The notes: a model not told the origin generated them from the letters alone. A stretch of 8,974 nt of DNA from Anaerolineae bacterium (GCA_030612585.1 JAUWNP010000183.1:1-8974), one strand, 5' to 3'; positions 1 through 6,866 are shown, counted from the first letter of the stretch. Made by a program: numbers and translations.

Positions 1-741
1 TGGTACGACACCTGGGTGCAGCACAACGATTACGTGGATCTTATCCTGCCCCGGCTGCTGCGGCACGCGGGGTCCACAGCGCGAGTGCTAGAGATCGGCC
101 CCGGCAGCGGCGCGTTCACGCTGCTCCTGGCTCGTGCCGTGGGGGAGATTGTGGCCGTGGAGCCCTCGCCAACCATGCGCGACGTGCTGACCCACAACCT
201 GTCGGAGGCTGGCATAACCAACGTGTGTATCGTCCCTCGGCGCGTCGAAGAGGGACTGGAGGTGGTGGATGGGCACTTCGACCTGGCCTTGGCTTCCCAT
301 TGTCTCTACAACGTGGAACCCATTGACGCCGTGGTGCGGGGGCTGGTGCGCCTGGCCCGCCACGCCGTCGTTCTGGTGGGCGCCGGGGAGCAGCGGGAAT
401 GGTATCAGACCCTGCACCGTTGTTTCAAGGGGAAGGACAGGATACGTTTTCCGCACTTCCGGCACTTGTACGCCGTGCTGCTGGAGATGGGCATCTACGC
501 AGATGTGGAGATTATCTGGACCAGCGCCAACTACGTCTACGATAGCGATGAGGCGCTGGTCGAGTGGTGGATGAGGCATTTTCACCTTGATGGAACATAC
601 CGTGCGGAGTTGCGGACTGCCTTGCTTCAGGTTGCCGAACGGCAGGGGAATCATATCGGCATCTACGACCACCGTCGCGCGGCGCTGGTCTGGATAGACG
701 CAGAGCGCAGTCTGTTTAATAGAGATGGTGGTGAGCGATAG
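1..741 (+). CDS. Class I SAM-dependent methyltransferase (5'-partial)
   Basis: The reading frame is open from the first base of the window, so the true start lies upstream; the GTG at 16 is only an internal valine codon in my reading. The protein shows a Rossmann-type SAM-binding motif I (VLEIGPGSGAF, about 30 residues into the visible part), followed by an acidic end of strand 2 (VAVEPSPTM) and a motif-IV-like stretch (FDLALASHCLYNVEP). These make it a class I methyltransferase acting in the cytoplasm. The second half is rich in His, Trp and Tyr (for example EWWMRHFHLDG) and does not match a substrate domain I recognise. It ends 24 nt before the Cys/His-rich gene and appears to be part of the same operon. 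The substrate is unknown; the neighbours suggest a link with nickel metabolism, but this is inference only. Family is secure, function is not. Confidence 0.85.
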   Translation, partial: WYDTWVQHNDYVDLILPRLLRHAGSTARVLEIGPGSGAFTLLLARAVGEIVAVEPSPTMRDVLTHNLSEAGITNVCIVPRRVEEGLEVVDGHFDLALASHCLYNVEPIDAVVRGLVRLARHAVVLVGAGEQREWYQTLHRCFKGKDRIRFPHFRHLYAVLLEMGIYADVEIIWTSANYVYDSDEALVEWWMRHFHLDGTYRAELRTALLQVAERQGNHIGIYDHRRAALVWIDAERSLFNRDGGER

Positions 742-765
742 AGAATCTGACAAAAGAGGTCAAAG

Positions 766-1179
766 ATGTGTGAAGAATGTGGTTGTGGATTAGATACGGC
801 CCTCGTCTGCCCTGAGTGTGGTGGCAGGATGGTGCTCGTCAATGGCCAGGCGACTTGCCTGTCCTGCGGTGCGTCCCCTTCACCGGATGCAGACCCGCCA
901 GAGCAGGAAGGGCACCATCACCATCATCATCACCACCACGCCGAACACGCGCACGAGGAGGAAGCAAAGGCCGTGCCCGACGACCTGACCAAACTGCGCG
1001 TCCTGCTCCCGCACTGGATCGAGCATAACGAGGAGCACGCAGCCAGTTTCCAGCGCTGGGTGGCAGGGGCGCGGGAACTGGGGCGGGAGGAGACGGCACG
1101 GCGGATCGAGGAGGCGGTGCAGCGAATGGCGGCCTGCAACCAGGCGCTCAACGCCGCGTTGGAGGCGCTGGAGGGATGA
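766..1179 (+). CDS. Cys/His-rich putative nickel-binding protein: CxxCGC N-terminus, zinc ribbon, poly-His tract
   Basis: This is a 137-residue cytoplasmic protein with four visible parts. Residues 1-8 read MCEECGCG, the same CxxCGC pattern that forms the high-affinity nickel site at the N-terminus of E. coli HypB. CPEC (15-18) and CLSC (31-34) form a four-cysteine zinc ribbon. Residues 50-58 are nine consecutive histidines, with more at 61 and 63, followed by acidic residues. Residues 72-137 are a predicted helical domain carrying H83-W-I-E-H87-N-E-E-H91. There is no P-loop, so it is not HypB itself. The start is supported by a GAGGT Shine-Dalgarno five bases upstream. It lies between two methyltransferase genes, one base ahead of the second. 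I infer a nickel storage or delivery role; zinc or cobalt binding is possible. The C-terminal domain recalls small helical domains seen in metal loci, but I cannot name it with certainty. Confidence 0.75.
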   Translation: MCEECGCGLDTALVCPECGGRMVLVNGQATCLSCGASPSPDADPPEQEGHHHHHHHHHAEHAHEEEAKAVPDDLTKLRVLLPHWIEHNEEHAASFQRWVAGARELGREETARRIEEAVQRMAACNQALNAALEALEG

Positions 1180-1180
1180 A

Positions 1181-1810
1181 TTGAACCACCGGCGGCAATT
1201 CTTTGACCAGGCGGCTGCTGATTGGGACGCGCTGGAAGTGGAGGAGACGCACGTCCGGCTGCGCGAGATCGTAGCCGGACTGGGTATCGCGCCGGGGGCG
1301 GTGGTGTTGGATGTGGGCTGCGGCACCGGTATCCTCCTGCCGTTGCTGCGCGAGAAGATGAACGGAGACGGCCACATCGTAGCCCTCGACTTCTCTGGGG
1401 AGATGCTCAAGCAAGCATCGAGCAAGGGGCACAAGGCCGTCTACGTGCAGGGAGACGCTCAGAGCCTGCCCCTGCCGGAGGGAGTTTTCGACTGGGTCTT
1501 TTGCAACGCCGTCTTCCCTCACTTCCTCGACAAGTCCCGCGCTCTGGCCGAGTTGCGGCGGGTGCTGCGCAGTCCTGAGCTTGTCGAAGGGCCTGCCAAA
1601 GGGCGGGTCGGCGGGCATCTGGTCATCTGTCACACCGCCAGCCGCCAGGCGATCAACGAGTTCCACCGCTCCGTCGGCGGCGTCGTCATCCATGACACCA
1701 TCCCCGACGAAGGGGAGATGCGACGTCTGCTGCGGGAGGCAGGGCTGGTGGAGGCTCAGGTGCAGGATGAGCCCGACCGTTACCTGGCCATCGTCGGCCG
1801 CAAAGGATGA
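1181..1810 (+). CDS. Class I SAM-dependent methyltransferase (UbiE/Methyltransf_11-like) with in-frame repeat insertion
   Basis: This 209-residue protein has the canonical SAM-binding motif VLDVGCGTGILL (about residues 42-53), the acidic strand-2 end ALDFSGEM, a motif GDAQSLPLPEGVFDWVFCN typical of UbiE-like enzymes, and the post-IV region AELRRVLR. The start is TTG at 1181, one base after the previous stop. The only nearby ATG (1176) hits a stop after two codons, while GGAGG (1161-1165) and GAGGG (1171-1175) offer ribosome binding. Family members usually read LRPGGHLV after the post-IV helix; here residues 131-143 (SPELVEGPAKGRV) interrupt that segment, matching a dispersed DNA repeat (see repeat feature). 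The insertion sits in a surface loop between helix and strand, so activity may survive. It is translationally linked to the Cys/His-rich gene upstream and lies 13 nt before the FmdE gene. Substrate unknown. Confidence 0.85.
   Translation: MNHRRQFFDQAAADWDALEVEETHVRLREIVAGLGIAPGAVVLDVGCGTGILLPLLREKMNGDGHIVALDFSGEMLKQASSKGHKAVYVQGDAQSLPLPEGVFDWVFCNAVFPHFLDKSRALAELRRVLRSPELVEGPAKGRVGGHLVICHTASRQAINEFHRSVGGVVIHDTIPDEGEMRRLLREAGLVEAQVQDEPDRYLAIVGRKG
1571..1609 (+). repeat. PELVEG-type interspersed repeat inserted in frame
   Basis: The core CCTGAGCTTGTCGAAGG (1574-1590) is a sequence I know as a very common short dispersed repeat in environmental bacterial genomes; it translates as PELVEG on this strand and PFDKLR on the other. 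Here it sits inside a methyltransferase gene, exactly where family members have a short conserved LRPGGH loop, adding about 12 residues without breaking the frame. Only one arm of the usual inverted repeat is seen. The exact right boundary is uncertain; 1591-1609 is G-rich sequence that also lacks a family equivalent. Confidence 0.7.
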
Positions 1811-1823
1811 GAGGAGGTTGTAA

Positions 1824-2537
1824 ATGATAGATTTCCGAAATCCAAGGGAGGAGATCGAGGGCCTCATCCGTACAGGGGACCTTGAGGGCTTGCTCATGAA
1901 GGCGGGGGAGTTGCACGGCCATTTCTGTCCTTACCTCGCCCTCGGCGTCAGGGCGGGCTACATCGCTTTGAAGGCCCTGGGGGTAGAGAGGACCACAGGG
2001 ATGGAGGAAGTGGTAGCCATCGTGGAGACCAACAATTGCTTCAGCGATGGTATCCAGGTCGTCACCGGTTGCACCTTCGCCAATAATGCCTTGATTTACA
2101 GGGACCTGGGCAAGACGGCGGTAACTGTAGCCAAAAGGGATGGCTCCGCTGTCCGGGTCGCCCTCAAGGCTGAGTATGCAGACGCCTTCGGTTCCAGGTA
2201 CTCAGAAGCCCACGCGCTGTTCGAAAAGATCGTCATCAACCGGGAGGAGGCGACGAAGGCCGAACACGAGAAGTTGATGCGGCTTTGGGCCGAGAGTTCG
2301 TTCGAGCAACTGAAACTGCCAAAGGAGGAGGTCTTCAATGTAAAGCATAGGAGTATCGAGGTGCCACCCTTTGCCCCTATGTTCACCTCGGTGAGGTGCT
2401 CCGTCTGCGGGGAAAATGTCATGGAGACGAGGGCAAGGGTGAAAGACGGCAAACCGATCTGCATAACATGTGCCTCCGCCGAGCACTACATGCTTGATGG
2501 AGCAGGAATATCAATAGAAAAAGGAGCAGCATCATGA
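1824..2537 (+). CDS. FmdE-family protein with C-terminal zinc ribbon
   Basis: The 237-residue product matches the FmdE family (named after subunit E of formylmethanofuran dehydrogenase). The N-terminal domain carries the signature HGHFCP (31-36) and the second conserved segment ETNNCFSDGIQVVTGC (68-83); the histidines and cysteines C35, C72 and C83 are the likely metal or cofactor ligands. A basic, charged linker leads to a C-terminal zinc ribbon with C192, C195, C213 and C216. The start ATG has a strong AGGAGG six bases upstream. The stop overlaps the start of the solute-binding protein by four bases (ATGA), indicating coupled expression. No formylmethanofuran dehydrogenase subunits are present, and FmdE-like proteins are widespread in bacteria lacking that enzyme, so the name should not be read as a function. 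Its place directly ahead of a NikABC-like importer suggests a role in metal or metal-chelate handling, an inference. Confidence 0.88.
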   Translation: MIDFRNPREEIEGLIRTGDLEGLLMKAGELHGHFCPYLALGVRAGYIALKALGVERTTGMEEVVAIVETNNCFSDGIQVVTGCTFANNALIYRDLGKTAVTVAKRDGSAVRVALKAEYADAFGSRYSEAHALFEKIVINREEATKAEHEKLMRLWAESSFEQLKLPKEEVFNVKHRSIEVPPFAPMFTSVRCSVCGENVMETRARVKDGKPICITCASAEHYMLDGAGISIEKGAAS

Positions 2538-4144
2538 GAATCATCAAAAAGAAACAAGCCATGTCTACGCTTCTGGCTCTGCTGTTGGTCTGTCTGCTGG
2601 CCGGATGCAACTCTGCACCAACGCCTACGGCTACTTCGGTGCCTGCGGCACCCACATCTGCTTCAACGCTGGAACCCACGTCCACTCCATCGCCGCCCCC
2701 CACTTTGGAGCCAGTGGCGCTTACCTTGCCAGGAGATGATTGGGGCTATCCTTCCCCCTTCGCCTTCTACTCCCGAGGTCCAGGGTACCTCAGGATGTCC
2801 TTCATTTTTGACACGCTCACCTGGAAGGACGAGGAAGGCGTGATCCCGTGGTTGGCCGACAATTGGGACGTCTCGGAGGACGGGACCGAGTGGACCTTCA
2901 CGCTGCACCCAGGGGTCACGTGGCACGATGGGACGGCTCTGACCGCCGAGGATGTAGCCTTCACCTTCGACTATCTGAAGGAACACCAGGAATCCTTCCA
3001 ATGGTCTTGGCCGGTGGATAAGGTCGCCAGAACGAAGATCGTGGACGAGCAAACGGTCACGCTCTACCTGACGGAACTGATCGCTGGCTGCCACGTGGAT
3101 CTGGTCGGGTCGGTGCCTATCATCCCCAAGCACGTCTGGGAGAACGTGGAGGATCCGGCCAAATTCATCGTTGAAGAGGCAGTCATCGGCACAGGACCCT
3201 TTAAACTGGTCGAGTACAGCAAAGAAGAGGGCCGCTATGTGTACGAAGCGAACCCAGACTACTTTATGGCAAGCCCTGTGGTTGACCCGCTCATCTTTAT
3301 CAAAGTGGAGAATGAGGCGCTGGCGCTGAAGACGGGTACGACAGACTACGCCTCTTTCTGGGGCAAGGAGATCGAGGCGGTGCAGGAGTTTGAGGGGGAT
3401 TCGAACTACCAGTACATAGATGGCCCCAGTTTCTGGGTACTGCAAATCATCCTCAATACGGAGAAGCCTCCCTTCGACAAGGTGGAGTTTAGGAGGGCCG
3501 TCGCCCACGCCATAGATCGGGCGAAGATTGTGGAGCAGGTGACCCACGGCGGGGCCATCGTGGCCAACCTGGGCATCATCTCTCCTTTCACGGATTGGTA
3601 CAACCCCAACCTGCCTGCCTATGAGTATGACCCGGCTAAAGTCAGGGATATGCTTGATGAGATGGGGATGACCGACCTCAGTCTTACCCTCATCACCACG
3701 GGGGGCTTCGCCAGGGAGGCAGAGCTCGTTCAGGCTGACCTGGAGCAGGTTGGCATTCAGGTAGAGGTCCAAACTGGGGATCGAAGCACCATTGACGGCC
3801 TTTTGAGAGAGGGTAATTTCGATCTGGCGATAAACGGCCACGGGGGCATCGCCAACCCCTCCATCTTGCGAACACCTACCTGGCCGGCCAGTTCGTACAA
3901 GAACGAGGAATATGACAGCCTGTATCAGGAGCAGGCCAGGGCAACCGACGAGGAAGAGCGGCGGAAGATGGTCTGGCAACTTGAGCAAATCATCGCTGAG
4001 GATTTGCCCGTCCTGACGCTTTACCATCCCAAGATGTGGACGGTTTACAACCCATCCAAGCTGGACACCTGGTTCTACACTCAGGGTGGGGTCGGCCTCG
4101 GCATTCCTATTGCGATGAACAAACTGATCTTCCTCGAGAGGTGA
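2534..4144 (+). CDS. ABC transporter solute-binding lipoprotein, family 5 (NikA/DppA-like)
   Basis: The 536-residue product starts with a lipoprotein signal peptide: basic MRIIKKK, a hydrophobic core, and lipobox LLAGC with C25 as the lipidated residue. A Ser/Thr/Pro-rich tether (about 26-60) follows, a style common in Chloroflexota lipoproteins. The rest is a family 5 solute-binding domain, with the characteristic segment TFTLHPGVTWHDGTALTAED and, further on, GTGPFKLVEY and AVAHAIDRAKI. The family binds peptides, nickel chelates or opines outside the membrane. AAGGAG lies seven bases before the ATG, which overlaps the FmdE stop. The NikB/C-like permeases follow five bases after its stop. Substrate cannot be read from sequence; nickel or a nickel chelate is inferred from the neighbours LarC, NikL and NikM. 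A peptide or other metallophore ligand remains possible. Confidence 0.9.
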   Translation: MRIIKKKQAMSTLLALLLVCLLAGCNSAPTPTATSVPAAPTSASTLEPTSTPSPPPTLEPVALTLPGDDWGYPSPFAFYSRGPGYLRMSFIFDTLTWKDEEGVIPWLADNWDVSEDGTEWTFTLHPGVTWHDGTALTAEDVAFTFDYLKEHQESFQWSWPVDKVARTKIVDEQTVTLYLTELIAGCHVDLVGSVPIIPKHVWENVEDPAKFIVEEAVIGTGPFKLVEYSKEEGRYVYEANPDYFMASPVVDPLIFIKVENEALALKTGTTDYASFWGKEIEAVQEFEGDSNYQYIDGPSFWVLQIILNTEKPPFDKVEFRRAVAHAIDRAKIVEQVTHGGAIVANLGIISPFTDWYNPNLPAYEYDPAKVRDMLDEMGMTDLSLTLITTGGFAREAELVQADLEQVGIQVEVQTGDRSTIDGLLREGNFDLAINGHGGIANPSILRTPTWPASSYKNEEYDSLYQEQARATDEEERRKMVWQLEQIIAEDLPVLTLYHPKMWTVYNPSKLDTWFYTQGGVGLGIPIAMNKLIFLER

Positions 4145-4149
4145 CGGTT

Positions 4150-5118
4150 ATGAGGGTCGCCCAGTATCTCATCACGTTGTTCGTCCTCTTGTCGCTCAAC
4201 TTCTTCCTGCCTCGGATGATGCCGGGCGACCCTCTTTCCTACCTCCTTGGTGATCCCAGCACCGATGCGCCGATTCTCCTCACGGAGGAGATGCGGGAAA
4301 ACCTGCTGGAGTACTATGGACTGAACAAGCCGCTCGTTGAACAGTACAAGGATTACCTGCTCGGCCTGGCTGGAGGTGACCTGGGATGGTCCATCTACTA
4401 CAATGCCCCTGTCTCCTCTTTACTTCTGGGGCGGCTCAAATGGACGCTGTTCTTGAGCGGGACAGCGGCGGTGATTTACGTCACCCTGGGCATCCTTCTC
4501 GGCGCATTCTCCGCCCGGAAGAAAGGTACGAAGACCGACGTTGGCCTCCTTGTCTCTGTGTTCTCTCTCGGCTCCTGGCCTCCCTTCTTCCTCGGGATGT
4601 TGCTCATCATCTTCTTCAGTTTCAAGTTGGGTGCTTTTCCCATCGGTGGCGCGCAGTCTCCCGGGGCGGCGCAGGCCGGTGGCTTTGAGCGAGTCAAAGA
4701 TGTGCTCCATCACTGGTTCCTCCCATGCCTCTCTCTGGTGCTTACTCACCTGCCGGGGATCTATCTGCTCACGCGCAATTCCATGCTCGGCGTGTTGGGG
4801 GAGGACTACGTCCGAACGGCCAGGTCCAAGGGGATAAGAGAGCATCGGGTTCTTTTGCGGCATGCCTTGCCCAACTCTCTTCTCCCTATCGTTACCACGA
4901 TCGCCATGCGCTTTGGCTTCATGATTATGGGGACGATGTTTGTGGAGGTCGTCTTTGCCTATCCAGGTATGGGCACTCTGATTTACCAGGCCGGCGCGGC
5001 GCGGGATTATCCCCTGCTGCAAGGAGGTTTCTTGCTCACGATGGCCTTCGTGGTGTTCTTCAACCTGGCGGCAGATTTGCTATATGCCCGTCTGGATCCA
5101 AGAGTGAGGAGAGCATGA
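4150..5118 (+). CDS. ABC transporter permease, NikB/DppB-like
   Basis: This 322-residue inner-membrane permease begins MRVAQYLITLFVLLSLNFFLPRMMPGDP, the standard first transmembrane segment and MPGDP motif of the DppB/NikB family. Further hydrophobic segments follow, and the cytoplasmic EAA loop (DYVRTARSKGI, about residues 219-229), which contacts the ATPase, is intact. I chose the ATG at 4150 rather than the longer open frame from 4036 because it gives the family N-terminus, follows the preceding stop by five bases, and has AGGTGA just upstream. The stop overlaps the start of the NikC-like gene (ATGA). It should pair with that protein as a heterodimeric channel for the solute carried by the upstream lipoprotein. 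Confidence 0.92.
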   Translation: MRVAQYLITLFVLLSLNFFLPRMMPGDPLSYLLGDPSTDAPILLTEEMRENLLEYYGLNKPLVEQYKDYLLGLAGGDLGWSIYYNAPVSSLLLGRLKWTLFLSGTAAVIYVTLGILLGAFSARKKGTKTDVGLLVSVFSLGSWPPFFLGMLLIIFFSFKLGAFPIGGAQSPGAAQAGGFERVKDVLHHWFLPCLSLVLTHLPGIYLLTRNSMLGVLGEDYVRTARSKGIREHRVLLRHALPNSLLPIVTTIAMRFGFMIMGTMFVEVVFAYPGMGTLIYQAGAARDYPLLQGGFLLTMAFVVFFNLAADLLYARLDPRVRRA

Positions 5119-5963
5119 GTCGGCTGCTGGGGGCGATTCGGGGGCAGAAACTGGCGCTGGTGGGATTGGTCGTGCTGTCCTTTTTTGGGCTGTTAGCCGT
5201 CTTTGCCCCCTATCTGTCGCCCCACGATCCCGAGGAGATGGATGCGCCGATGTTGCCGCCGACGGGTTCGCACCCCCTGGGTACAAACGACATCGGCCAG
5301 GATATTCTCAGTGAACTCTTCTATGGCGCGCGTTTCTCTCTGCTCGTCGGCTTCCTCTCTGCCGGCATCTCCACAGTGATCGGCGTCGTCCTGGGGGTTA
5401 TTTCCGGATACTACGACCGACTGGGCTTTACGATCATGCGAGTGGTGGACGTTTTTCTGGCCGTCCCTCGCTTTCCGATGATGATTTTCCTGGCTGCCTT
5501 TCTCCGGCCGGGCTTGTGGACGCTTGTCCTTTTCTTTGTGCTTTTTGGCTGGACGAAGATGACCCGCCTGGTGCGCTCCCAGATCCTGAGCGAGCGGCAC
5601 AACGGCTACGTCGATGCCGCCGTCGCGGTGGGCGCGGGCGATCTCCGTATCCTCGGGCGCCATCTGCTTCCCAGTACCGTCCCCCTCGCACTCGTTCGGT
5701 TGATCGTGGAGTTTCAGCACGTCATCCTGGCGGAATCGGGGCTGAGTTTCCTCGGGCTTGGCGATCCGACAGTCAAGAGCTGGGGGACGATGCTGCATTA
5801 TGCCTTTGGGTATCCCACCATCTTCATCTCGGACGTGTGGGTATGGTGGGCAGTCCCGCCGGGGGTGTGCCTCACCCTCGTCGTGCTGGCGCTGACACTC
5901 GTGGGGTTCTCCTTGGAAGAGTGGGCGAATCCCAGATTGAGCAGAGCAAGGAGAACAGTGTGA
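5115..5963 (+). CDS. ABC transporter permease, NikC/DppC-like
   Basis: The 282-residue protein has the NikC/DppC layout: an N-terminal transmembrane segment (about residues 11-31), the periplasmic SPHDPEEMD stretch, the family signature GTNDIGQDILSELFYGAR, several further membrane segments, and an EAA loop (NGYVDAAVAVGAGDLRILGRH, from residue 163) for docking an ATPase. The start at 5115 overlaps the NikB-like stop by four bases, and AGTGAGGAGAG provides the ribosome site. It partners the upstream permease. Dpp/Nik operons usually continue with two ATPase genes, but here the stop overlaps the LarC gene instead, so the energising subunits must be encoded elsewhere. Confidence 0.92.
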   Translation: MSRLLGAIRGQKLALVGLVVLSFFGLLAVFAPYLSPHDPEEMDAPMLPPTGSHPLGTNDIGQDILSELFYGARFSLLVGFLSAGISTVIGVVLGVISGYYDRLGFTIMRVVDVFLAVPRFPMMIFLAAFLRPGLWTLVLFFVLFGWTKMTRLVRSQILSERHNGYVDAAVAVGAGDLRILGRHLLPSTVPLALVRLIVEFQHVILAESGLSFLGLGDPTVKSWGTMLHYAFGYPTIFISDVWVWWAVPPGVCLTLVVLALTLVGFSLEEWANPRLSRARRTV

Positions 5964-6772
5964 TGGAACAAACCCATAAGCATGATCACGCCCTTCCGGG
6001 GCACAAGGAAATGAAGCCGATGCGTATCGCCTACTTTGACTGCTACGCCGGGGCCAGCGGCGATATGATCCTGGGGGCGCTGCTGGACGCCGGCCTGCCG
6101 CTGGCCGATCTGCAAGCCGACCTGGACAGGCTGCACCTGCCGATCACGGTGCAGGCTGAGACAGTGCAGAAAGGCCCGATCCGTGCCATGCGAGTCCACG
6201 TCGTCGCCGAGGACGATGCGCACAGCCGCACGCTGGCCGACATTGAGGCGCTGATCCACGAGGCCGACCTGCCGGAGCAGGTCAAGACCGATGCGTTGCG
6301 CATCTTCCGCCGGCTGGGCGAGGCCGAAGCGCACGTCCACGGCGTGCCGGTTGAGACGATTCACCTCCACGAGGTTGGTGGGCTGGACGTGATCGCCGAT
6401 GTCGTTGGGGCGGTCGTCGGGCTGCGCCTGCTGGACGTGGGCCGGGTCCTTCTCTCGCCACTGCCGATGGGGCGTGGCACGGCCCACTCATTGCATGGAG
6501 CGATCCCACTGCCGGCACCCGCTGTGGCATCGCTGGTGGCAGGCTGGCGAGTGCGGGGTGTGGATGTGGAGGCAGAACTGGTGACGCCGACCGGCGCGGC
6601 TGTCCTGACCACGCTGGCCATCTCAGCCGGGCCGATGCCGGCGATGATGGTGGAGCGCGTCGGCTACGGCGCAGGGCAGCGTGATCTGCCGTTCCCGAAC
6701 GTGTTGCGCGTGTGGCTGGGCCGGGCGGAAGGACCCTATGGGGAATCCATTTCGGGACATGGTGACCATTAA
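5963..6772 (+). CDS. larC: LarC-type nickel insertion protein, N-terminal domain only, with His-rich leader
   Basis: LarC is the CTP-dependent enzyme that puts nickel into the pincer cofactor first found in lactate racemase. The LarC N-terminal signature RIAYFDCYAGASGDMILGA begins at residue 21, and the conserved HLHEVGGLDVIADVVGA lies around residues 134-150. Family members commonly start at that signature; here a leader MEQTHKHDHALPGHKE adds four histidines (5, 7, 9, 14). The ATG at 5963 has AAGGAGA eight bases upstream and overlaps the NikC-like stop (TGATG), so the leader is probably real, although ATG 6020 preceded by AAGGA is an alternative. The protein is only 269 residues and ends just after the VLRVWLG segment. 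Full LarC is roughly 400 residues, with a C-terminal domain beginning near a NIDDM motif that binds CTP. No such sequence follows in any frame before the next gene. It resembles the LarC1 part alone. Confidence 0.88.
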   Translation: MEQTHKHDHALPGHKEMKPMRIAYFDCYAGASGDMILGALLDAGLPLADLQADLDRLHLPITVQAETVQKGPIRAMRVHVVAEDDAHSRTLADIEALIHEADLPEQVKTDALRIFRRLGEAEAHVHGVPVETIHLHEVGGLDVIADVVGAVVGLRLLDVGRVLLSPLPMGRGTAHSLHGAIPLPAPAVASLVAGWRVRGVDVEAELVTPTGAAVLTTLAISAGPMPAMMVERVGYGAGQRDLPFPNVLRVWLGRAEGPYGESISGHGDH

Positions 6773-6866
6773 GTCTGTGGAAGGGAGGTGATGCTATCGG
6801 ATAGAGGAGTTGGTCTTTTACCTATGCATAAGGTGTCGAATAACATTTCCAAAGGAGAAAAGAAAA
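6773..6866. other. 94-nt intergenic gap, possible start of a second transcription unit
   Basis: This is the first real gap in the operon and is visibly more AT-rich than the coding sequence around it. It contains a purine-rich stretch, a TATGCATA palindrome (6823-6830) and the AAAGGAG ribosome site of the next gene (6851-6857). No intrinsic terminator and no convincing paired -35/-10 boxes were found. I could not recognise a NikR-type or riboswitch-type element in it. Confidence 0.5.
6820..6834. promoter_or_regulatory. Palindromic element, candidate operator
   Basis: ACC-TATGCATA-A-GGT is an inverted repeat with one extra base: an 8-bp perfect core (6823-6830) and 3-bp flanking arms. It lies 33 bases ahead of the lipoprotein start, where a repressor would act. 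It does not match a metal-regulator box I can name and could be chance in an AT-rich stretch. Confidence 0.2.

Noticed and set aside
88..753. Minus-strand open frame opposite the first methyltransferase
   Set aside because: The plus strand carries an intact SAM-binding motif; the antisense frame is low-complexity and His/Gln-rich without family features.
913..939. Nine histidines taken as an artificial affinity tag or vector sequence
   Set aside because: The tract is internal, uses mixed CAC and CAT codons, and sits in a natural metal operon next to other metal-binding motifs.
1824..2537. Evidence of methanogenesis because of the FmdE name
   Set aside because: No other formylmethanofuran dehydrogenase or methanogenesis gene is present, and FmdE-family proteins are common in non-methanogenic bacteria.
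2663..4027. Long minus-strand open frame (454 codons) opposite the solute-binding protein
   Set aside because: The plus strand encodes a clear family 5 binding protein here; the antisense product has no recognisable domain and arises from codon bias in GC-rich DNA.
4036..4149. Longer N-terminus for the NikB-like permease
   Set aside because: It would overlap the binding protein by 109 bases and precedes the conserved MRVAQYL start, which has its own ribosome site.
4725..5114. Longer N-terminus for the NikC-like permease
   Set aside because: These codons overlap the NikB-like gene in another frame and are not membrane-like; the ATGA overlap at 5115 gives the family start.
5516..5962. Longer N-terminus for LarC
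   Set aside because: It is an Arg-rich shadow of the NikC-like gene; the ATG at 5963 has a good Shine-Dalgarno and a TGATG overlap.
6773..6866. Cobalamin or NiCo riboswitch ahead of the lipoprotein gene
   Set aside because: The gap is too short for a cobalamin riboswitch and none of the conserved boxes I know are present.
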